Part shown: piece after piece, positions 11,986-20,335 of the stretch
Layout of the letters: the number at the start of each line of letters is the position of its first letter
Position numbering within the stretch: position 1 is the stretch's first letter
Assembly: GCA_031841125.1 (NCBI GenBank)
Contig: CM063106.1
Location: forward strand, 11,470,001-11,534,000
Length of the DNA stretch: 64,000 nucleotides
Direction: 5' to 3'
From: Acanthococcus lagerstroemiae
Taxonomy: Eukaryota > Arthropoda > Insecta > Hemiptera > Eriococcidae
The notes under the pieces: generated by a model
What the model saw: the letters and a program-made list of their open reading frames with translations, nothing else
What the model was told of the DNA's origin: nothing
Databases searched by the model: none
Program-made: the position numbers and the translations under genes

Positions 11986-12070
11986 CACTGGGTGAAAGCA
12001 TACGTAGTATTTTGCCAGTAGTTATGGCTTATGGATTGGAGGAATCTGCGATAAGGAAACGTTTGAAAAC
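11986..12070 (+). pseudogene. psq-type helix-turn-helix of pogo transposase
   Basis: Reading 11986-12070 gives ALGESIRS followed by YGLEESAIRKRLKT. This matches the end of the CENP-B/pipsqueak-type DNA-binding helix-turn-helix that opens pogo and Tigger transposases (usual pattern SIR-x-AA-x-x-YG-x-P-x-S-T-L-R-x-R-L). It would bind the terminal repeats. The frame is short and the catalytic domain that should follow over several hundred residues is missing; Tigger C-terminal sequence appears only about 240 bases later, so a large internal deletion has occurred. Confidence 0.65.
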
Positions 12071-12301
12071 TAAGCTTATTATCATTATTTTTTTGAATTC
12101 CAGACTCCTGGATACAAACTTATTGCTAGCCAGCGAATTGTAGCGAATTGTAGCGAATTGAGAATGAGTGAATTACTTTGTACACATGAGTGCAAATCGC
12201 GAGCGAGTAAAATGGAAATATTCTCGAGTGAAGAAGGCAGAATCTCAAGAAACAGATGTGGACACAGGCAAGTATCACGCTGCGATTGCATGCGAATAGG
12301 A

Positions 12302-12634
12302 AATGTGGTGGAAGGATTTAGGTCATGCTATATTGAATCCTTTAGACCGGACCATTTTAGCGACGTTGACTTTTTGCCGTCTTCTGTGACTGATCAAAAC
12401 GATAAAGATGAAGAACTTGATGAAATCGTTCCTGTTGAAGGAGTTGAAGAGCTGGTTGAATCGATTGAAGAAGATTCGGAAGAACCCCAAAACGCTAACC
12501 AAGTAGCAGTGTTGAGGAAATCAATTGAAAATTTTCAAAAACGGAGAAATTTTGACCAAAATAGAGAGGGAAGAATCGAACGTAAAGTTGGAGAGTTTAG
12601 AACCGAGAAATGTCAACCAAAATTATACAGATAG
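12302..12634 (+). pseudogene. Tigger/pogo transposase C-terminal segment
   Basis: The frame reads VVEGFRSC, then FRPDHFSDVDFLPSSVTDQ, then an acidic stretch. This matches the GF-x-x-(T/C)GI-x-PFN-x-D-x-F-x-D-x-DFLPS-x-VTD segment that follows the DDE domain in Tigger-like transposases. A 158-aa frame starts at 12158, but its first 50 residues show no resemblance. A threefold repeat of AGCGAATTGT at about 12131-12160 lies just upstream. The product is not expected to be functional. Confidence 0.7.
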
Positions 12635-13082
12635 GTACGTTGGAAGAATTATTGAACAAAAAATTTGAAAATTTAGAGAAACCTGGAAATGTTCACTCAC
12701 TAATCGAAAAAAGTGTTCGAGGTATTTTACCACTGCCAAAAATAAAAGTAAATATTGATCGAGCAAATTTTAATTCAATTTTACATGTCTACATCAGATT
12801 AAAGAAAAAATGTTCTCTTATGTTTTAGAAGAAACGCCAAAGAAAAAGAAAGAGTGGCAAATCTACTATTTTAACCCGCATGCCAAACAAGGATCTTCTA
12901 AAACTTCGCACTGAAGAAATTCAAGCTAAACAATATACACCTGAAAAAAGATCTCGAAAAAATTCTGAGCCTGCTACATCTCTACATCAAGACGCCGTTT
13001 ATTTCAACAGCCAACCACAAAACAGAAAATTAAAGCTAAGCAATCTGCATCACAAAAAAGACCGTCAAGAGATTCAAAACCT

Positions 13083-13287
13083 GTGCCTGTGCAGTGCCCA
13101 TTATTTCAGCGTCAACCACCTCCAACTTTGAACGCCAGTGAAGAAGAATTTTGTTTGATTTGCAATGATCAGTTCGGAAATTCAAAAGGTGCTGAAGTAT
13201 GGATCCAATGTAATCCATGTGAAAAATGGGCCCACAAAAATTGCACGGATTATACTGGAGTCAGTTTTTATGTCTGTGAGATGTCCC
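13083..13287 (+). pseudogene. PHD-like zinc finger of the pogo transposase
   Basis: The frame contains EEFCLIC, then WIQCNPCEKWAHKNC, then FYVCEM: a C-x2-C, C-x2-C, H-x2-C pattern of PHD fingers, as found at the C-terminus of many insect pogo-like transposases. The last zinc pair is broken where the hAT-type element at 13288 inserted. Beyond that element, at 14652-14683, the expected tail resumes as PELLKSFIRM and a stop, which supports both the assignment and the insertion. Confidence 0.75.
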
Positions 13288-14646
13288 CAGTAGCGTAGCC
13301 AGCAGGATTTTTGCGAGGGGGAGGGGCAAGCTGAATTTGTATCGAATTACCCTAAATTTACTGTAGCAAAAAAAATAGCGTAGTTAGGATTTTCTCAAGG
13401 GGGAGGTGGGGTGGGAGAGGTGCCGAAATTTAAAAGGGTCACAGGCTTTTTAAATAGCAAATAATGAAAAATGCAAAAAAAACTTGTATTGATAAACGTA
13501 AAAATGGTATTTTTCCGAATACGATTCTTCGAAAATGTCTGTTTGGAAAAACAAAACTTTCATAAAAATAAAAAAAGATAAGTAGGTACGTACTCCGAAA
13601 ATTAATGCTCAAAATTTAGTAAAAACAAAACTAGAAATTTTGACCACTAACTCCAATCGCCAGTTCCATCCTTCTTGGCTTCATTGTGGGCCTAGCGAAA
13701 TAATGAATTACTGAATTCATAAATCCAAAATTTTTGTGAATATGTAACAACGCTGATGATTCAGGTGGGTCTCGTTCATTGTTCAGCACAAGTACCTTTT
13801 TAGTCTTCGTAGACCTGAAAACGACCTTTCTGCCCTTACTGTTGAGGCCGGTAAAAGTACGAGCATCTACAATAATATTTTGATGTTTTCGCTCGAATAT
13901 TGCAGTGCAAAATTGCTTCAATTGCTGTACTCGGGTTGGATGTTGTGGTCCAGCGTTGTCTCCATAAATATAATTCCTGATAAGAAGATTGAGGCCAAGT
14001 AATTGAGGAAAAATTGACGGATTTGGCGCGTGAGGTGAGAAATCGTGAAGTGCTCCACCATCTTTTCTTCTTGGGTTCCACTTGTCTCCTTTCTTGAGGA
14101 TCTAATTATGATTGCAGCAGCAATAACTGTGTCCTCGTCATCACTCATCCTTAAACGTAGAAAATAATAATACACAATACCACTCAACACGACAACTTCA
14201 TTCAGCCTCAAAACGAGCACTATACTGGACGCGACTAAATATTTTTCGCAGTCCCGAATTTTTTCGCCATGATTTCGTGACATTGTAGAAAATTAAAATT
14301 TCATGAAAATGGCTAAGCGTAGCGGAATGTTTCAAATTGCATTTTCTTCTTCATGAAACGCCTGAAAACGCTGCAAGAAATACAAAATATGAGAAATGTA
14401 TAGTCGGCTTTAGTGATTTTTAAATTTTATTTAAGCTGCAAATACTTTTTAATGTAATGATACTCGTTGAGTCCACTTACATCAGCTGATTTCAACGATG
14501 TAAATGTCCAATTATTATTTCGTGAACTGATAAGTGCAGTTAAAAAATCACCGCACGCACGTCTGTTCCGTAATCTACTGTTAATAGAGAAAAAACTAAT
14601 GGGGCCATGGCCCCTTTGACTCCCCCCCCCCCTGGATACGCCACTG
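13288..14646. mobile_element. hAT-type element inside the pogo element
   Basis: The left end is CAGTAGCGTAGCCAG and the right end, reverse-complemented, is CAGTGGCGTATCCAG. The flanks are GATGTCCC (13280-13287) and GACGTGCC (14647-14654), 6 of 8 identical; both are one change from GATGTGCC, which would restore the cysteine codon of the interrupted PHD finger. G- and C-tracts lie just inside both ends. A second start-like AATAGCGTAGTTAGG at 13375 suggests a further partial copy. The minus strand carries possible Harbinger-like protein debris. Confidence 0.75.
13870..14147 (-). pseudogene. Possible Harbinger-type protein relic
   Basis: On the minus strand a frame begins MSDDEDTVIAAAIIIR, similar in style to the start of HARBI1-like transposases. 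Other frames further on read GALHDFSP and IQPEY, loosely like the region before the catalytic domain. Frames shift repeatedly and no catalytic residues are visible. It could equally be chance; this is a weak assignment. Confidence 0.25.
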
Positions 14647-14922
14647 GACGTGCCTGAGTTATTGAAAAGCTTTATAAGAATGTGAATTTTGCAGCGTAGG
14701 ACTTTTGCCCCATACCATGGGGCATAAGTCCTAGTCAAGGTGTCTTTTAAAAATGTTATATTTTCTGAAAATAAAACCGTTTTAATGAATAGATGGCGGT
14801 TTTATTTTGTAGCTTAAGATCCATTTTAACATTGAAAAAAAAAATTATTCACGAAATAGTATTCTTTAGGCAGATATATCCTGCAGAACACTAAGTGCGG
14901 ACTCTTGCCCCACCTTCCTCTA

Positions 14923-17092
14923 CCCATCTGATCGACAAGAGGGATAAGCTTGAAGGGAAGGAGAGGAAACCGCCAAGAAAGAAAATCTAGATACTGATGC
15001 TGAGGAAAAAAGTTGGGATGGAAATTACGAAGGATGTAAGAGAGTACGATGCGAGGAAAATTGAGGAATTGCTGTAAAACAATGGATCAGTAAAGAGAGT
15101 TGAAAAAGAAATATACCCGGACAGAAAACTCATCGCTATATGAACAATCGAAAAGGGAGCGAGGAGTACGAACGAAAAAAAAAAAAAAATGGTAGGTGTC
15201 GCGACGTGATATTATGAAGAGTTGTACAGGCGTGAGGAACCGGATGAGGAAATGACCAATATTGAGCCGCGCACAGAACAGGATGAGTTCTCCGACTATA
15301 TGATAACAGAGATGGAGAAGGCTATAAAAACGCTGAAAACCGGAAAAGCAACGGGACCTGACGGAATAGACAATACCACGCTGAGAGTATTAATTCGCAG
15401 AAGAACTGGCTCCCACTCTAACTAAGCACGCCAACAAAATAGGGGAAACGGAAACCACCCCGGATCAATGGAAGGAGGCTGAGATAATACTAATAGGTAC
15501 ATAAAAAAGGTAGTAAAAGCGAAATCAAAAATCATGGACCTATTAGTCTCACTTCCAGCATAGGGAAATTGTCTATGAAAATGATGAAGGATAGGCTCTG
15601 TCCAAACCTGGATTTCCAACAGATCAGTGAACAAGTGGGGTTTGAAAGGAATCACTCCACAGTTGATCAGATTTTTATAATCGACCAAATTAGTAAAAAA
15701 TAAAATAAAAATAAAAAACTACTTAGAATACAACTTTAAAGTGGACTTACTTTTAATATACTTTGAGAAAGCGTTCGATTCGATCAGTCACCCATACTTA
15801 TGGAAAGCACTCCAGGAACAGGGGGTGGGCCAAAATATAATTAATATTCTAAAAAATACGTACAAGATGCTTTAGTTTACGTCAAGACTGATGTGAAAGG
15901 GGTAATTAGATTGGGAGAAGAAGGGCCTAAAAATCGATGGCGAATACTTGAACTACCTAAGATTCGCGGATGACGTGGTATTGATCTTCGAAGACCTTAA
16001 AGACTTGGTAGAATGTGCCGAAAAGAATTCATTCAGCTGTGTAGACAAGCCGGGTTAAAAATGAACAGAGGCGGACTTAGACTTTTGCGCTCAAGGCTAA
16101 TGGAAAATTTGCACCGCTGACCAGATATTTTTTGGAAAAAACGAGTAAAAGATTTTTCACTCGCGATTCTCTTTATTGCACTGGCCTTATAAATGCCTTC
16201 TCTCCACGGAAAAATTGTTTTTCCCAACCTTTTCTTTTCATTTTTCAAAAATTTTGCGCTGCTCAATTTTGCGCCGAGGCTTCAGCCTAGTCAGCCATAT
16301 GGGAAATCTGACTCTGAAAATGAACATGAGCAAAACAAACATCTTATCGAATGCGAAGAAAGAACCGGTGTTAATCGCAGGACAGGAAATCGAATGGACC
16401 AGAGAAATAATCTACCTGGCTACCTGGGGCAGACAATTTCCTTTAACAAAGGGAGAAAAAGAGAATTGTCATACAGAATAAAAAGTGGCGGGAACAACTA
16501 CTGGAAGTTGAAAAATATCTTCAAAGGGAGACTGCATATCCGTATCAAAACAGAAGTATGGAGAAGCTGCATTGTACCCTCTTTGACTTACGGAGCACGT
16601 GGGCCCTAACAAAATCAAATGTAGAAAGACTAAGGGTATCCTAAAGAGCGATGGAAAAAGTATGCTGAATATCAGACTTGCAAACAAAATTCAAAATACA
16701 AAAATAAGGGCAAAAACAAAAATACAGGACATTGGTAATTTTGTAAAGAAAAGCAAGTGGAAATATGCGGGTCACATTTGGCGACAGGGGTATAGGAAAA
16801 ATGGATGGAGGGATGGATTCTGTATGATAGGAAAAGGAGAAGGGGGAGACCCCTCACACACTGGAAGGATGAAATAACCAAAATGTTGGGCCTTAATTGG
16901 AGAAGGCATACCGCTGACAGGGAAATATGGAGGGGAAGGGGGAGTCACTTGCCCTAAAATGGGCAGTGTGTGCAGCAGGGGAGGAGATGGAGGGGAGTGG
17001 CCCAGTTAATGGGGTCGCACTAAATTTCTTTTTGTAGCAGAATTGAATGCACACCACATATTATGCTGAAATGAAAATAAAAAATAAAAAAA
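14923..17092 (+). pseudogene. RTE-clade LINE reverse transcriptase, degraded
   Basis: Across frames the sequence gives, in order: linker ARKIEELL; YRREEPDEEM; LKTGKATGPDGI (15330-15370); NHGPISLTSSIGK; EQVGFERNHSTVDQI; NYLRFADDVV with the catalytic FADD at 15963-15974; MSKTNILSN; LTYGAR; KWKYAGHIWRQG (16755-16790); and RPLTHWKDEITKMLGLNW near 16900. This order is that of the reverse transcriptase and C-terminal domain of RTE-clade LINEs. It ends in an A-rich tail at about 17070-17092. Many stops and frameshifts make it dead. The endonuclease half is absent, so it is 5'-truncated or separated by the pogo insertion. A hAT MITE lies at 16066-16316. Confidence 0.9.
16066..16316. mobile_element. 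hAT MITE inside the LINE
   Basis: It starts CAGAGGCGGACTT and ends, reverse-complemented, CAGAGTCAGATTT. AAAATGAA is repeated exactly at 16058-16065 and 16317-16324. Removing the element and one duplication restores the LINE frame as GLKMNMSKTNILSN, so the boundary is well fixed. The 251-bp body has no coding content. Confidence 0.87.
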
Positions 17093-17196
17093 CGCCCATA
17101 GCTAAAAGAAACGTGTTACCTTTCATTAATGGGCTAGCTCATTCTCAAACAAGTCGCAGACGGATCTGTAACCACGGGAGAGCATTTTCATGTCTC

Positions 17197-17360
17197 GCAG
17201 CCATGTGCTCATTGATCTTGATCTTTGCTGCGCCCTGCGCGACTACAGTCTGCAGCCGTGTTGTTGCTGCGTAACTGCAGTCTGCAGCCGTGTTGTTGCT
17301 GCGTAACTGCAGTCTGCAGCCGTGTTGTTGCTGCGTAACTGCAGTCTGCAGCCATGTTAT
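17197..17360. repeat. 32-bp tandem repeat, four units
   Basis: AGTCTGCAGCCGTGTTGTTG units start at 17247, 17279, 17311 and 17343, an exact 32-base period. The sequence leading into it (17197-17260) reappears inverted at about 30900-30955, joined there to the same CCATGG repeat, so both belong to one dispersed composite repeat. Confidence 0.88.
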
Positions 17361-17686
17361 TTCCATGGAAATATCAACCACTGAACTAAATTGTCATCAT
17401 GAAGAACTAAATCATACGGACTGGTTTCGTGTCGGGGGGGGGGGGTTATTACGGTTTTGGAGCAGTTAGAGTGGAGCGTACCGGTTTTCGCTCAAGTATA
17501 CCCATGACTAAAAGAAAAATTAATTTCCATGGAAACGTCAACCACTGAACTGAATTGTCACAATGAAGAGCTAAATCATACAAACTGGCTTTGTGTCCTG
17601 GGGCTAGCTGGAAGAAATAAACATTTCATGGAAATTTGAACCATGAAATGAATTCTGGCCATGAAGAGCTAAATTATACGGATAGA
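17361..17686. repeat. TTCCATGGAAA repeat, three copies
   Basis: Copies at 17361-17440, 17524-17603 and 17623-17686 share TTCCATGGAAA, CAACCACTGAACT, ATTGTCA and ATGAAGAGCTAAATCATACGG in that order. The first ends in a run of nine or ten G. The same unit occurs at 30972-31055 and 31099-31145. Its CGGTTTTCGCTCAAGTATACCC companion word appears at about 17480, 31060 and just left of 11302. Confidence 0.8.
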
Positions 17687-17940
17687 GGTAACACTCAAAC
17701 AGTCTGCAGCCGTGATGTTAATAGAAATTCCCATGGACATTTGTTTTATTAGGGTATGATCAGGAGAAGTAACGCTCAAAAAGTGACACTTTTTTTTCGT
17801 TTCAGTGCCAAGCTCTGGATCAGCTGTTTTTTTTCGTGATGCTCTAAAGTAACTCTCAAAAGTAACGCTGAAAAAGTAACGTTTTTTTCCCCCGTTTCTA
17901 TGCCAAAGCAAAGACATGAAAATGTCAAAAATTTACTCAG
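17687..17940. repeat. AGTAACGCTCAAAAAGT short repeats
   Basis: Related words (GTAACACTCAAA, AGTAACGCTCAAAAAGTGACAC, AGTAACTCTCAAAAGTAACG, CTGAAAAAGTAACG) recur three to four times, alternating with T-runs and TTTCAGTGCCAA or TTTCTATGCCAA. It is a decayed short-period repeat. Confidence 0.55.
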
Positions 17941-18886
17941 CCTCGCCCAAAACCTTTCATGTGCGAGGCTTGACTTACAGACTCGTCATTATGAAGGTAT
18001 GTAATATACTTTTCTATGAAAATAGCGTGCTCTGAATTTCATTGAAAAATTCTTAATAAAGACTAATTTTCCAATAAAATTACGTCCAAAAACTTCGGAA
18101 TTTTAATTTGTTATTGGATATAGCAGGCATCAGGTCCCGACCGTTCTAACAAACTGCCATGTTCCTATCCGGCATAGTAACCGAGATATCTGAGTCCAGC
18201 GAGGATGATATATTTTTCGAATAGTTTTCGTGTTTTAACTGATTCTTTGGACATAAACGTTTTTGGTTCGTGGCAATGTTTTAGCCTCTTCTAGTTATTT
18301 GCAGCGATGCATAAGACTCTGACACCATTTTCCTCCGAATTCATTCATGATTATTCCCGGTCTGATTCAGAATTTTGAGACTGTGTGTTGACTCTTCAAA
18401 GCTTTTCCAAACTTACTTTTAATTCCTCAAATACTTTTTCCGGCTTATTTGAGAAAGTTTTTTTTTAGATTTGATTCTAAACTATTGCAGGCTCTACAGA
18501 AACCTTTTCAGACTTTTCTACGATTGAACAAGATTCTTTCAGGACGTTTTCAGAACTATTAACAGTTTTTATGTCTTCTCTGGATTTTAGAACATACCTG
18601 AAAGAGTCTTAAAACATTTTGAAAGCTTTGAAGAATATTAAGCCCGTCTGAATGAGTCTAAAAGAGCCTTGAACAAATCTGGAAGAGCTTTGGAATCCTT
18701 AATCAAGCCTATACTAGTCTGGAACGATTTCGGAAGAATCTTATAAAGTTCGTCTGGAAGAGTCGCAAGAAATCTGAAGACTATTACAGTTTTATTGAGA
18801 CTTTCTGAGACTCTTCTAATCTTGATTAAAACGAGTTCGAAAGGGCTTTGGAGATAGCTTATAATCTGTTTAGAACAATCGTTTGC

Positions 18887-19122
18887 CAGGGACGTAGCGA
18901 AGAGTTTTTTCTAGAAGGGCACAAACTGTTTGATTCCCAAATGACTCAACTCAAATTTCCCAAGTATTAAAATTTGTTTATACCTATTAGCTTGAAAAAA
19001 ACAACTTTTGATTTGTTGGATTTTCCCAACTTTTGTAATCCATCTAATTAAAATTTCCCAACTCCGGCCGAGGCTTGGTGGAGGGAAAAATGCTCCCCGT
19101 CCCCTCCTTATTTTCGTCCCTG
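18887..19122. mobile_element. hAT MITE, 236 bp
   Basis: The left end is CAGGGACGTAGCGAAGAG and the right end, reverse-complemented, is CAGGGACGAAAATAAGG. TCGTTTGC is repeated exactly at 18879-18886 and 19123-19130. There is no coding content. A related copy starts at 26118 with CAGGGACGTACCGAAGAG and shares the internal GACTCAACTCAAA and TTCCCAAGTA words. Confidence 0.92.
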
Positions 19123-19229
19123 TCGTTTGCACTGAAGAGTTTTAAAGAGTCTTAAACCTGTCTGGATAGTCTCAAAAAGTCTGAAACGAATATGAAAGAA
19201 CTAACCGTTTCAAGAAAATAACTGGAAGT

Positions 19230-19400
19230 CTTGAGGCATCTCAAAGATGTCGAAGAGTATCCAACAAATCCAAGAAGTTTTCAAAAACTCTTGGAAGACG
19301 TGTGACAGTCTTAACCATCTTGAACATGTCAAAAAGTGTCCAACGAATCTGAGAAGTCGTGAAAAAGTCTCGGAAGGCGTGTGATAGTCTTCAACATGTG
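19230..19400. repeat. 79-bp tandem duplication
   Basis: GTCGAAGAGTATCCAAC and GTCAAAAAGTGTCCAAC, and TGTGACAGTCTTAACC and TGTGATAGTCTTCAAC, are each 79 bases apart. Two diverged units are present within the AGTCTT-rich region. Confidence 0.75.
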
Positions 19401-20139
19401 TTGAAGAATCCAAAACATTATAGCTAGAGTCTTAAATGAGTCTTAGAGAGCCTTAAACAAGCCTCTATGAACTTTCAATTTATTCAGCAAAGTCGGAAAG
19501 AGTCTCTTCTCCCCTATATTAAAATTCTGGTTTTGTCACTGAAAGAGCTTTCAAAATTCACTTCTAGCAAGTCCGGAAGAGTCATGAAGAGTCTTAAATG
19601 AGCGTTCAACAGTCTTGGAAAAGTGAGGAGGAATTTTAGAGAGCGTCTACTTGTCCTAAAGAAGTATGAAAGAATCTTGATAAGTCCTGATCAAATCTTG
19701 AAGAGTCTTAAAAACGTCTAACAGCTAGTAAAAAGTCTTAAGTCTTGAATAGTCAGTGAGTCTTATATAAGAGCCTTATAGAATCTTAAACCAGTCGAAA
19801 AGTAATAAAACTGGAGGATTTCTAAGGTCTTGATCACGTCTTGAAGTGTTGTAAGCAAGTCTTCAAGAGTTATAAAAAGTCTTGAATGGGGCCTGAACGA
19901 TCTTTGCAAGTCGTAAACGATTTTTAAGGGGACATAATGAGTCTAAGAAAGTCTTGATTATTTTTGAAGCGGGCGTTTATAAATCTTACCAGATTTTAAA
20001 AAGTGCATCTTTCCTTCCCTAATATAGAAAACAACTGAATGGTGTGTTATTAATGTTCAAAAATGCTTCGAAAATTGTAACCCAGTGGTAATGCAGTATC
20101 TAAAAATATTTGACCGCCACTTTATAAAGTATCTACTTA

Positions 20140-20335
20140 GTTCCATCGAGTGGCGTCGAAGGATTTTTCTTAGGCGATGAGGGGGGGGGGGTAAAAATGA
20201 TATTTCGTACCTGCCTTCAAATTTTTGGAGGGTACGAGTCGTATTAGAAGGATTTTCTTAGGTGAGGGGAAAGTGGTAAAAATGATATTATACCCTCTTT
20301 AAAGTTTTCCGAGAGTACAGTGTACCCTTGTGTTC
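20140..20335. repeat. Duplicated G-tract MITE remnant
   Basis: GAAGGATTTTTCTTAGG, a G-tract and GGTAAAAATGATATT occur twice, about 88-95 bases apart. The left edge reads AGTGGCGTC and the right edge, reverse-complemented, AATGGCGTC, like degraded hAT ends, but no 8-bp duplication is visible. Confidence 0.5.

Larger units (their letters stand above)
11498..14920 (+). mobile_element. pogo/Tigger DNA transposon, defective
   Basis: The terminal repeats read GAGGAGGGTGGGGCAAAAGT on the left and GAGGAAGGTGGGGCAAGAGT on the right, with TA flanking both ends (11496-11497 and 14921-14922), the target of Tc1/mariner/pogo elements. The core GGGGCAAAAGTCC recurs near the ends (11507, 11834, 11859; variants or inverted copies at 14699, 14719, 14899), as expected for transposase binding sites. 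Inside are a psq-type helix-turn-helix remnant, a Tigger-like C-terminal segment and a PHD-like finger, but no DDE catalytic domain. The copy cannot move itself. It inserted between two LINE repeat copies and was later hit by a hAT-type element at 13288-14646. Confidence 0.85.
18350..19990. repeat. AGTCTT-rich cryptic repeat region
   Basis: The stretch is built from degenerate words such as AAGAGTCTTAAA, GAGTCTTGAA and AGAGCCTTG. Fifteen AGTCTT were counted by eye from 19140 to 19970, where about 0.2 would be expected by chance. No clean period is visible apart from the 79-bp duplication at 19230. It is interrupted by a hAT MITE. It may be an ancient expanded minisatellite. Confidence 0.65.
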
